A stretch of 15,319 bases of DNA from Geobacter sp. (lineage in GTDB: Bacteria > Desulfobacterota > Desulfuromonadia > Geobacterales > DSM-12255). The stretch is from NCBI GenBank assembly GCA_012026855.1, contig VEOV01000081.1, positions 1-15,319 of the forward strand, in the 5' to 3' direction. Of this stretch, positions 6,629 through 13,733 are shown in pieces. The translations under genes and the position numbers were made by a program. The number at the start of each line of letters is the position of its first letter. The stretch's first letter is position 1. The notes under the pieces are model-generated. The model was not told where the DNA came from. It saw only the letters and a program-made list of their open reading frames with translations, and did no database searches.

Positions 6629-6790
6629 ATGATGGTCAAGACCGCACTATTTGAAACCCTGATTGAGAGCTGTATTGATAACGGTGACGACACCTACACG
6701 TTCACCTTGGAAGGCAAAACCTATCTGATAAAGGACCACCTGGAGATTTCCAAGCTCGCCCAGGACCACGACTACCTCATCATCTACTAG
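6629..6790 (+). CDS. Small acidic hypothetical protein (53 aa)
   Basis: The gene starts at ATG 6629 (a second ATG follows directly at 6632) with GAGGTGA at 6613-6619 as ribosome site, and ends with TAG at 6788-6790. The protein starts MMVKTALFETLIESC and ends HDYLIIY. It is rich in Asp and Glu and has the look of a small alpha/beta domain: helix, two short strands around the TFTLEGKTYLI segment, helix, strand. I do not recognise the family. Codon use is balanced and coding-like. The gene is divergent from copA and convergent with the ABC permease gene; its stop codon shares CTAG with the permease stop on the other strand, leaving no space for a terminator between them. Confidence 0.65.
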   Translation: MMVKTALFETLIESCIDNGDDTYTFTLEGKTYLIKDHLEISKLAQDHDYLIIY

Positions 6791-7929
6791 TCAAGGGTCC
6801 TGCGATACCGCTTCACCGCAATCACTACCGCCACCAGAACAAACAACCCGATCTGCCATATCTGCGGCCAGATTTCCCCCAGGCCGTTCCCTTTCAGCAG
6901 CACTCCCCTGATAATCCGCAGGAAATGGGTCAACGGCAGGACCTCGCCGATGTACTGCGCCCAGCGCGGCATGCCGCGGAACGGGAACATGAAGCCGGAG
7001 AGCAGGATCGAGGGGAGGAAGAAGAAAAAGGTCATCTGCACGGCCTGCAGCTGGTTGCGGGCTATGGTTGAGAAGGTTATCCCCACCGCCAGATTGGCAA
7101 TGATGAATACCATGACCACCGCCAGCAGCAGCACCAAGCTCCCCACCATCGGCACATTGAAGACAAATCTGGCGGCCAGCAGGATCAGGCAGACCTGTAC
7201 ATAGCCCACCAGGATATAGGGGACAATCTTGCCAATCAGCACCTCCAGCGGCCGGGGCACCATGGAGAGCAGGTTCTCCATGGTGCCCCGTTCCCGTTCA
7301 CGGGTGATGGCCAGTCCGGTAATCATCACCATGGTCATGGTCAGTACTACCCCCATGAGCCCGGGGACGATGTTGTACTGGGTGATTCCTTCCGGATTGT
7401 AGCGTGGATGGATACGCAGCTCGAAAGGTTCGGCAGTGGTGGCCAGGTGGGCAAACGGACCTTGCAGCTCGTGCTGCAGCGCAGATCCGAGCAGGGCTTT
7501 CAGCGAAGCAACCGCATTGCCGGTGGCGGCCGGATCAGTGGCATCTGCCTCCAGCAGCAGCACTGGCCGCTCACCCCGCAGAAGCTCGCGGGAGAATCCG
7601 CTCGGCACTGTCACCAGGAACTGTATCTCGCCACGCGCCAGCAGCTCTCCCCCCTCCCCTTCGCTCTGCACCTCCCTGACAAAATCGAAATAGCCGCTCG
7701 TCCGGATCGCCTGCAGAATGGTTCTGGCGTGGGGAGTGCGGTCTGCCATCAGCACGGCGGTGGCCAGATGCTTAGGATCGGAGTTGATAGCAAAACCGAA
7801 GAGCATCAACTGAATCAGGGGGATCCCAATCATCATGCCGAAGGTAAGCCGATCGCGGCGCATCTGGATGAACTCTTTCACCACCATTGCCCAGAGACGG
7901 GCTGGAGAAAAGACCGGGAGAGGAGTCAT
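6787..7929 (-). CDS. ABC-2 type exporter permease (YbhR/YbhS-like)
   Basis: This 380-residue permease belongs to an ABC exporter of the ABC-2 membrane family. A cytoplasmic N-terminus with the coupling-helix segment KEFIQMRRDRLTF comes first, followed by one helix at about 29-50, a large periplasmic domain (about 51-185) and then five helices. The family segment ERERGTMENLL follows the second helix, and a final helix ends in a basic tail. Length and layout match YbhR/YbhS-type subunits, which transport drugs, cations or other small molecules. The substrate is unknown. The ATG at 7929 overlaps the ATPase stop in an ATGA junction, so translation is coupled. Only one permease gene is present, so the transporter is probably a homodimer. 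No outer-membrane channel gene is seen in the window. Confidence 0.88.
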   Translation of the reverse strand: MTPLPVFSPARLWAMVVKEFIQMRRDRLTFGMMIGIPLIQLMLFGFAINSDPKHLATAVLMADRTPHARTILQAIRTSGYFDFVREVQSEGEGGELLARGEIQFLVTVPSGFSRELLRGERPVLLLEADATDPAATGNAVASLKALLGSALQHELQGPFAHLATTAEPFELRIHPRYNPEGITQYNIVPGLMGVVLTMTMVMITGLAITRERERGTMENLLSMVPRPLEVLIGKIVPYILVGYVQVCLILLAARFVFNVPMVGSLVLLLAVVMVFIIANLAVGITFSTIARNQLQAVQMTFFFFLPSILLSGFMFPFRGMPRWAQYIGEVLPLTHFLRIIRGVLLKGNGLGEIWPQIWQIGLFVLVAVVIAVKRYRRTLD

Positions 7930-8660
7930 GGCTGGTAATTATCCGTAGAGGCTTCAGTCAGGCGGATAAAGACCTCCTCAAGAGTTGCGTCTCCGGCTAT
8001 TTCATCGGGGGTGCCATGCACCAGCAGATTGCCGTAGGAGAGGTAGGCGAGATTATGGCAGCGGCGCGCTTCGTCCATGTAATGGGTGGAGACCAGCACG
8101 GTGATACCTGCGCCGGCCAGCTCATGGATTCTGTCCCAGAAGTCGCGGCGCGCCTTGGGATCGACCCCGGCAGTCGGCTCATCAAGGAGGAGCAGTTGTG
8201 GTCTGTGAAGCATGCAGGCAGCCAGAGCCAGGCGCTGTTTCCAGCCGCCGGAAAGTTCCCCGGCCAGCTGGTTGCGGCGGCCGGCCAGGCCGAGCTGCTC
8301 CAGGCTCTCCGCTACAGCCGCTTTACGTCCAGGGAGGGAGAACATCCGGGCTACGAAATCGAGATTCTCGGCAATGGTCAGATCTTCGTAAAAGCTGAAG
8401 CGCTGGGTCATGTAGCCGACCTCTTTGCGAATCGCCTCACTCTCCCTGATGACGTCGAACCCGAGACAGCTGCCGCTCCCCCCGTCGGGGCGAAGCAGGC
8501 CGCAGAGCATCCTGATGAAAGTGGTCTTGCCGCTGCCGTTGGGGCCGAGAAACCCGCAGATTTCGCCACGGCGCAGCTGCAGGTCAATGGCATTGACCGC
8601 AATAACGCCGTCAAACTGCTTGGTCATCCCCTTGACATCGATGGCAAGCTCACCGGACAT
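7926..8660 (-). CDS. ABC exporter ATPase subunit (YbhF-like)
   Basis: This is a single nucleotide-binding domain of 244 residues that powers the adjacent permease. The full motif set is present: Walker A GPNGSGKT at 39-46, the Q-loop Gln86 in GYMTQRFSFY, the signature LSGGW at 136-140, Walker B LLLLDE at 156-161, the D-loop AGVD, and the switch His193 in VSTHYMDEA. The YTQRFS-type Q-loop and SGGWKQRLALA signature resemble the multidrug-type YbhF/CcmA-like subfamily; E. coli YbhF carries two such domains in one chain, whereas here there is one. The gene starts two bases after the membrane-fusion protein stop and overlaps the permease start by four bases, so it sits inside a three-gene exporter unit. 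Confidence 0.93.
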   Translation of the reverse strand: MSGELAIDVKGMTKQFDGVIAVNAIDLQLRRGEICGFLGPNGSGKTTFIRMLCGLLRPDGGSGSCLGFDVIRESEAIRKEVGYMTQRFSFYEDLTIAENLDFVARMFSLPGRKAAVAESLEQLGLAGRRNQLAGELSGGWKQRLALAACMLHRPQLLLLDEPTAGVDPKARRDFWDRIHELAGAGITVLVSTHYMDEARRCHNLAYLSYGNLLVHGTPDEIAGDATLEEVFIRLTEASTDNYQP

Positions 8661-8662
8661 GG

Positions 8663-9658
8663 CTAGTGTCCGAACCTCAGGTCAACCGGCTGACCGGGGT
8701 GAAGCCTGGCAGCAACTTCCGGCGCAAAGGCCGCCTCCACCATGAACACCAGCTTGTCACGGTTCTCCCGGCTGTAGATAACCGGCGGAGTGTATTCGGC
8801 CTTGGGAGAGATGTAGTTGACCCGGCCGTTGCAGGTCTCCTTCAAACCATCAACGGTAACCGTAACATGATCGTTGAGATGAATGGCGGCCAGCTTCGCT
8901 TCGGGAACAAACACCCGCACCTTGATGTTGGCCGGCGGCAGGAGCGCCACCACCGGCCGGCCGGCCGGGACAAATTCGCCGCTCCGGTAGAGCATGTCGA
9001 AAACCAGGGCCCCTACCGGCGCCCGCAGGCTTTTGCGAGACAGGTCCCACCGGGTCCGCTCTGCCACCGCCTCCAACGCCTTCACATTGGCTTCGGCAGC
9101 GGCCAGCTGGTCGCTGCGCCCGCCCAGCCCGGCGCTTTGCAGTTCGGCCTCAAGTCTTGCCACAAGTTGCTGCTGCTGATCGCGGACTGCTTTTGCCCGG
9201 TCGTAATCCTGCACCGAGACAGTGCCGTTTTTCATCAGCCGCTCGGCACGGTTAAATTCGATCTCACCCAGGGATTTGGCATCCTTGGCCTCCTGCAGCT
9301 TTGCTTTCAATGCTGCCAGCTCGGTCGGCCTGGCCCCCTTGCGCAAGTCCTGCAGCAGTGCCTGTGCCTGTGCCAGCCGCCGCTGCGCTTCATCACGGGC
9401 AGTCAGTTCAGCAACACTCTCCAGTGAAAAGAGCGGCTCCCCCTCCTTGACCATAGTCCCCTTTGCCACCTGCAGAGTAACCGTACCGGGCAGTTGTGCC
9501 GAGATGTAGACATAGTCCCCCTCCACATAGCCGTGCAGTTCACTGTCCGCAGCTTTCCGGCAGCCGCCGGCAAACAGGAGCATGCCAAGGAGCAGGATGA
9601 TGGTTAGAGCATAAAGACGGGATTTGGACAAAAAAGGCCTCCGGCAGTGCATTTTCAT
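8663..9658 (-). CDS. HlyD/YbhG-type membrane-fusion lipoprotein
   Basis: This is the periplasmic adaptor that links the ABC exporter to an outer-membrane channel. A basic N-terminus, a hydrophobic core and a FAGGC lipobox-like site predict a lipoprotein, with the Cys about 33 residues from the start. Next comes a biotinyl-lipoyl half (GYVEGDYVYISAQLPGTV, then GTMVKEGEPLFSLES). A long charged coiled-coil hairpin follows, rich in Ala, Gln, Glu and Lys (about residues 80-200), then the second lipoyl half (SLRAPVGALVFD) and the beta-barrel. I chose the ATG at 9658 because GGTGA lies eight bases upstream; GTG at 9670 and ATG at 9652 are in-frame alternatives. It begins 24 bases after the Cas6-like gene stop and ends two bases before the ATPase gene. 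Confidence 0.9.
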   Translation of the reverse strand: MKMHCRRPFLSKSRLYALTIILLLGMLLFAGGCRKAADSELHGYVEGDYVYISAQLPGTVTLQVAKGTMVKEGEPLFSLESVAELTARDEAQRRLAQAQALLQDLRKGARPTELAALKAKLQEAKDAKSLGEIEFNRAERLMKNGTVSVQDYDRAKAVRDQQQQLVARLEAELQSAGLGGRSDQLAAAEANVKALEAVAERTRWDLSRKSLRAPVGALVFDMLYRSGEFVPAGRPVVALLPPANIKVRVFVPEAKLAAIHLNDHVTVTVDGLKETCNGRVNYISPKAEYTPPVIYSRENRDKLVFMVEAAFAPEVAARLHPGQPVDLRFGH

Positions 9659-9682
9659 AAATTCTATCACCGGAGCGGCAAC

Positions 9683-10564
9683 TTACCAGTCAAGGCGATA
9701 ACTCCCCATGCCGTAGGACGCGCCTTTGCCCACGTTGAGCAGTTCGCCCAGGCACAGAAAAGGCAGCAGTTCGGCCAGCTCACCGGAAACGGCAATGGAG
9801 CCGCTGACACCTTGCAGCGCCCCCCCCCAGTTCACCCACTTCAGGCCTGAGTTGTCACAATGAACAGCCCGGGACTTTTCCGCCAGCCATTTGAAGTCGC
9901 AGTCCAGCTCAACGCCGCCATAGTAGTAGGCCAGGGATGAAATCCGCCTGAAGAGTGCACCGGCCAGTGCCGGGAAGGATGGGGCGTAAAGAGGGGCGCC
10001 GTTCTGCATGAGGCGCAGCGGGGCAAGCAGGTTGATCTTCAGGGGGTCTGCTACCGCAACGGCACCAGCCATGATCTCCTCAAAAGAGATGACCGGCACC
10101 GCGGAGAAATCGGCCTTCCCCCCCCTGACAGTAATGCTTTTGCGGGAGCCGTCGCTAGCTACCGCCGCCACTGCCAGCAGTCTGAGCTGGGGCGGCAAAG
10201 CGGCTCTGACGGCAGCAATATGGAGTGCCAGGTGATTGGTGGCACCGCCGACCAGGGTCAGTGAAAATTCGGCAATATCGCCGGGCTGCATCTCCTGATC
10301 CAGCAACGGCAGGCGAAAGGCAAACGGAAGGGAAGGTTTCTGAAAACGGCGCACTGCTGCCGGGTCGGTTGACAGCCCCTGGTCAAAGGTGTAGCGGCAG
10401 GGGCAGCCACTGTCGGCCGAACAGCTGCCATCAGCCGACAGACAGCCAACTGCCCCTCTGAACGCTGCCTGATAGCTCTGCCTGAAAGCAAACAGCAGCT
10501 GCGGCTTGACGCGGCCGCCGCCGCTCTCCAGGGTAAAAACAAGATTTATCAGCGGGATATCCAT
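9683..10564 (-). CDS. cas6: Cas6-like RAMP protein, no CRISPR array nearby
   Basis: This 293-residue protein fits the Cas6 group of repeat-processing RAMP endoribonucleases. It has an N-terminal ferredoxin-like half with a LLFAFRQSYQAAFRGAVGC segment, a cluster of four Cys (41, 48, 54, 56) ending in CPCRYTFDQ, and an LTLVG strand near 102-106. The C-terminal half ends in the glycine-rich loop LGELLNVGKGASYGMGSY at about 272-289, which matches the closing G-rich motif of the Cas6 C-terminal domain. In known systems Cas6 cuts pre-crRNA in the repeat. I cannot assign a catalytic His with confidence. No array, Cas3, Cas5, Cas7, Cas1 or Cas2 gene is in the window. The gene lies 19 bases after fdhD-mobA and 24 before the exporter adaptor, with no clear ribosome site before its ATG. 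Two poly-G tracts (9 and 8) interrupt the coding strand. The family call is mine from motifs; the role here is open. Confidence 0.7.
   Translation of the reverse strand: MDIPLINLVFTLESGGGRVKPQLLFAFRQSYQAAFRGAVGCLSADGSCSADSGCPCRYTFDQGLSTDPAAVRRFQKPSLPFAFRLPLLDQEMQPGDIAEFSLTLVGGATNHLALHIAAVRAALPPQLRLLAVAAVASDGSRKSITVRGGKADFSAVPVISFEEIMAGAVAVADPLKINLLAPLRLMQNGAPLYAPSFPALAGALFRRISSLAYYYGGVELDCDFKWLAEKSRAVHCDNSGLKWVNWGGALQGVSGSIAVSGELAELLPFLCLGELLNVGKGASYGMGSYRLDW
9820..9828 (-). repeat. Nine-base poly-G tract inside the Cas6-like gene
   Basis: The coding (minus) strand carries nine consecutive G bases, encoding the end of Trp246, Gly247, Gly248 and the first base of Ala249. A one-base slip would shift the frame before the conserved C-terminal glycine-rich loop and abolish it. 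As read here, the tract keeps the gene in frame. Confidence 0.9.
10118..10125 (-). repeat. Eight-base poly-G tract inside the Cas6-like gene
   Basis: The coding strand has eight consecutive G bases, encoding Arg147 (last two bases), Gly148 and Gly149. It lies about 290 bases upstream of the nine-base tract in the same gene and is in frame in this sequence. Confidence 0.9.
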
Positions 10565-10583
10565 TAGAGGGAGGTCGACAGGT

Positions 10584-11912
10584 TCAGGCCTGCAGCCGCG
10601 AGTACTCTTCGGGAGTGTTCATGTTGTCAAAGGAGCTGAAACCGGCAGAAATGGCGGCAATTTCTTCGGGGGGGACAATTTTGACGCCGACCTGTTCGAA
10701 CAGATCGAATATTTTCATCTTTTCCGCCTGGAGCGCGCTGGTAAATACCGGCAAGGCCTCTTTGGAATAGACCGCATGCAGCGGTTCGAAGCCGCTGTCG
10801 CTCTGGGGGACCACAACAGCAACGCCGCCAATGCCCGCCAGGTGACGGATCAGCTTTTCGTCCAGGTGGGGCATATCGCAGGCGACCACAAAGATCCGCT
10901 CGGTGGCAGCAGCCTGCAGAGCAGCATGGATACCGGCCAGGGAGCCTTTTTCCGGGAAGATGTCAGGGACTTTGACGCAGGGGAGGAAATCGTAGTCAGC
11001 AGGAGTATTGGTGACCACCATCACCCTGCTGAATACCCGGTTAAGGGTCTTGTAAATGGAGGCAATGAGCGGTTCACCGCAATAATCCAGCAGCGCCTTG
11101 TTGCAGCCCATGCGTGATGACTTGCCCCCGGCCAGAATGACCCCGGTAATATTGTCGATTTTTGCCGTAGGGATCTTCAGCCGCTCAGGATGGGTATAGA
11201 GCTGGAAGGTGGCGGCCCGCATGTAGCCGATCAGGGTTATGCCCGACTCCCGGCAGAGGCGCACCGCCATGTCAGTGGGAGAGGTGCGTGACGCCAGCAG
11301 GCAGATGCCCAGCTGGGCCGCCTTGGCCGCCATTTCGGTGGAGATCCGGCCGGAGGTGACCAGCATCAGGCCGTTGAGGTCAATCCCCTTGAACAGGGCT
11401 TCGCCGGCGATTCGATCCAGGGTGTTATGCCGCCCCAGGTCCTCGGCATAGAGAAGCAGCCGATCGCCGTCACCGACAGCGGCCGAGTGGATGCCGCCAT
11501 GGGTCCGGTATCTGTCCGCCCGCTTGCCAAGCTCATTCATCAGGGTAAAAATCTGCTCCGGTGCATAGCTCTGCTCCGCTGAAACCTGCAGAGCAACCGG
11601 TGCACTGAAGGTTATGCCGGTGCCGCAGCCGGAGGTGAGCACCGGCTTGAGCCGGGCAGGCAATTCCCCCTTGATGCGCACATTGGCGCCGCCGAAATCC
11701 TCACAGACCGAGAGCAGTTCAATGTCTGCCAGCTGGCTGATGAAACCCTGCAACCGGAGAAAACCAACCACCAGGAAGTTCAGCTCATGGGGAGAGGCCA
11801 CCAGGGTAGCAATCTCCTGGCCGTTGACCTTCAGCGGCACAGGGTATTCGGCCACGACTGCCCCCTCTTCCTGCTGCAAAGTCCCTTTAGAGTAGAACCC
11901 GACCGGTATCAT
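10584..11912 (-). CDS. fdhD-mobA: FdhD-MobA fusion (formate dehydrogenase sulfurtransferase / Mo-cofactor guanylyltransferase)
   Basis: One 442-residue chain combines two maturation steps for molybdenum or tungsten enzymes. Residues 1 to about 245 are FdhD, which passes sulfur to the metal of the formate dehydrogenase cofactor: Cys96 in TSGCGTG is the likely sulfur carrier, and DLGRHNTLDRI (158-168), TSGRISTEMAAKAAQLGI (186-203) and SRTSPT are family motifs. E. coli FdhD has a Cys-x2-Cys at this site; here only the first Cys is present. Residues from about 253 are MobA, which adds GMP to molybdopterin: LAGGKSSRMGCNKALL (260-275) is the nucleotide-binding loop and CDMPHLD (345-351) the metal-binding Asp region. 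The start lies three bases after the GAF gene stop without a strong ribosome site, so translation is probably coupled. The protein is cytoplasmic. No formate dehydrogenase gene is in the window. Confidence 0.93.
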   Translation of the reverse strand: MIPVGFYSKGTLQQEEGAVVAEYPVPLKVNGQEIATLVASPHELNFLVVGFLRLQGFISQLADIELLSVCEDFGGANVRIKGELPARLKPVLTSGCGTGITFSAPVALQVSAEQSYAPEQIFTLMNELGKRADRYRTHGGIHSAAVGDGDRLLLYAEDLGRHNTLDRIAGEALFKGIDLNGLMLVTSGRISTEMAAKAAQLGICLLASRTSPTDMAVRLCRESGITLIGYMRAATFQLYTHPERLKIPTAKIDNITGVILAGGKSSRMGCNKALLDYCGEPLIASIYKTLNRVFSRVMVVTNTPADYDFLPCVKVPDIFPEKGSLAGIHAALQAAATERIFVVACDMPHLDEKLIRHLAGIGGVAVVVPQSDSGFEPLHAVYSKEALPVFTSALQAEKMKIFDLFEQVGVKIVPPEEIAAISAGFSSFDNMNTPEEYSRLQA

Positions 11913-11915
11913 CTG

Positions 11916-12425
11916 TCAGGCCAGACAGGGGAGCAGTACAACAGCCAGCGACTCAAGGGCGGCAAGACTCCCCTCGGTGAAATCATCACCAGCCTCAACG
12001 GGCGAAGTCGCCTTCCTGCTGATCTGCACGACACCGACAGTGACGCCGTCAGCCCCGATAATCGGCGCACTCATGATTTTCTGTACCGGAATCCGCTCGT
12101 TCTTTTCAGCCAGCATATGCTCGAAGATGAAGAGATGACGGCTGCCGGCAAAGGCGTTGTCCAGGTAGGATTTCTGCTCATTGGCGGTTTTGGCAACCAG
12201 CGAGTTAATGGCATTGAGAGGGATGTGGCCGATCTTTGCCATGGAAAGCGGCCAGACAAAGGTTATTTCATGCTTTTTCTGGTTGACACTGAACAGCACA
12301 ACCTCATGGTTCCTGACGCTGAAAATCTGCGCCAACCCTTCGGCGGCAAACTTCAGTTTAGCCTCTACAGACTCGCATGCAGCAAGGCCTGTAGCAAGTT
12401 TCTCCTTCAACTGGTCGATTGTCAT
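11916..12425 (-). CDS. GAF-domain protein
   Basis: This 169-residue cytoplasmic protein is almost entirely one GAF domain. A helical N-terminus (MTIDQLKEKLATGLAA) is followed by the SVEAKLKFAAEGLAQIF helix, a central strand pair (HEVVLFSVN, ITFVWPL), the typical IMSAPIIGADGVTVGVVQIS strand-turn-strand, and a final helix. GAF domains bind small ligands, haem or sense redox state; no Cys pair or output domain is seen, so it may act as a stand-alone sensor or as a dimerising partner. It is followed after three bases by fdhD-mobA, which suggests a link to molybdenum-enzyme maturation, but this is only inferred from position. The ATG at 12425 has a very strong ribosome site (12434-12442). Confidence 0.82.
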   Translation of the reverse strand: MTIDQLKEKLATGLAACESVEAKLKFAAEGLAQIFSVRNHEVVLFSVNQKKHEITFVWPLSMAKIGHIPLNAINSLVAKTANEQKSYLDNAFAGSRHLFIFEHMLAEKNERIPVQKIMSAPIIGADGVTVGVVQISRKATSPVEAGDDFTEGSLAALESLAVVLLPCLA

Positions 12426-12433
12426 GGTGGGAA

Positions 12434-12442
12434 CACCTCCTT
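12434..12442 (-). promoter_or_regulatory. Strong ribosome binding site of the GAF gene
   Basis: AAGGAGGTG, an almost complete match to the 16S rRNA tail, lies eight bases upstream of the GAF ATG. Most other minus-strand genes here have weak or no sites, so this gene may be translated at a higher rate and feed coupled translation of fdhD-mobA. Confidence 0.8.
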
Positions 12443-12484
12443 TTTAACTCCTGGCAGGGATGGAATATAACTGCAGAAACGCCA

Positions 12485-13720
12485 TTAAGCAAGCGTTCTC
12501 AATTGATTCAGCCGCTCCACCACCGGTGGATGGGAATAATACCATGCTGCATAAAAAGGATGGGGATGCAGATTGGACAGGTTCTCGGCAGACAGCTTGA
12601 TGAGCGCAGTGGCCAGCGCCTCCGGATCGCCGGTTATGTCAGCGGCAAAGCAGTCAGCCCCGTACTCGTCGCGCCTGGAGAGCCAGGAGAAGAGCGGCGC
12701 CAATGGGAAGGAGATCAGGGAACCGATGAAGGCGAGCACCACCAGCCGGGCCGGCAGTGACAGTGCCGTGTAGCCGAGCAGACCAGGCAGCCCTGACCAG
12801 GCGAGAGCCACGAACGCTCCATAGGAAACGACCAGCGCCACCAGTTCCGCCACCAGCAGCCTTTTCCGGACATGCCCCAGCTTCCAGTGGCCGATCTCGT
12901 GGGCAAGAACTGCCACAATCTCGGCGTGGCTCATCTGCTTGATCAGGGTATCAAAGAGCACGATCCGCTTCACCTTGCCGATGCCGGTGAAATAGGCATT
13001 GGAGTGTTTGCTCCGCTTCGAGGCGTCCATCTGCACCACACTGCCGACCTGCAACCCGGCACGGGCCATCATGGCACCGATCTCTTCCGCCAGGCCAGGT
13101 TCGGTGACCGGCTCGAACTTGTTGAACAGCGGCTCGATCAGATAGGGGGAGATGAACATCATGAACAGGCTGAACAGCGCCAGAAAGGCCCAGACCCAGA
13201 GCCACCAGTGCAGCGGGCTCCAGCCGATCAGCGCAAAGGCTACGCCGAGCAGCAGTCCGGTTAGCACTGCACCGATGGCCTGTGATTTAAGCAGATCCAC
13301 CAGCCAGAGACGCAGGGTCATGGTATTGAAGCCGAAACGGGCTTCGACCACAAAAGTGCTGTAGAGGGTAAACGGGAGTTCCAGCAGAGTCTGCAGCCAG
13401 GAGAGGCAGATGAAGAAAAGGATTGCCTTAATAATTGCCGAGCCGCCCAGGGTGGCAATGAACGCGTCGTACCGGGCGAGCAGCCCGCCGAAGAGAAAGA
13501 TCACCAGCAGCAGATTGTCGAACAGCGATTCCCAGAGACCGAGGCGGCTGGTGGCAAAGGTGTAGTCCACAGTCTTATTCAGCTTGTCCTGACTGATGGC
13601 ATCCTCAAAACCTGCCGGGACAACAGCGCCATGCTTGTTAAGATGTGCCAGGTTGATGTGGCGCAGCCAGTAGGTGAAAGCAGTGGTCAGCACGAAGAGT
13701 GAAAAGAATAGTAATTTCAA
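12485..13720 (-). CDS. M48 family membrane metalloprotease (Ste24/CAAX-protease-like)
   Basis: This is a zinc endopeptidase of about 411 residues embedded in the inner membrane. Several hydrophobic helices occupy the first half. The catalytic HEIGH motif lies within VLAHEIGHWKLGH at about 274-283, and the third zinc ligand is Glu in SRRDEYGAD at about 348-356. The C-terminal segment WYYSHPPVVERL is typical of M48A (Ste24p-like) enzymes. In bacteria these enzymes probably cleave membrane or misfolded proteins; a prenyl substrate is unlikely. The start is a TTG: I prefer 13720, with GAGG six bases upstream, over the in-frame TTG at 13726, which directly abuts that GAGG. It begins 13 bases after the cation-efflux gene stop, and a 59-base gap with no terminator separates its end from the GAF gene. 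Confidence 0.92.
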   Translation of the reverse strand: MKLLFFSLFVLTTAFTYWLRHINLAHLNKHGAVVPAGFEDAISQDKLNKTVDYTFATSRLGLWESLFDNLLLVIFLFGGLLARYDAFIATLGGSAIIKAILFFICLSWLQTLLELPFTLYSTFVVEARFGFNTMTLRLWLVDLLKSQAIGAVLTGLLLGVAFALIGWSPLHWWLWVWAFLALFSLFMMFISPYLIEPLFNKFEPVTEPGLAEEIGAMMARAGLQVGSVVQMDASKRSKHSNAYFTGIGKVKRIVLFDTLIKQMSHAEIVAVLAHEIGHWKLGHVRKRLLVAELVALVVSYGAFVALAWSGLPGLLGYTALSLPARLVVLAFIGSLISFPLAPLFSWLSRRDEYGADCFAADITGDPEALATALIKLSAENLSNLHPHPFYAAWYYSHPPVVERLNQLRTLA

Positions 13721-13733
13721 AAACAACCTCTAT

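Noticed and set aside
7887..8666. Plus-strand open frame of 259 codons opposite the ABC ATPase
   Set aside because: It is antisense to an ATPase with all ABC motifs intact; no independent coding evidence.
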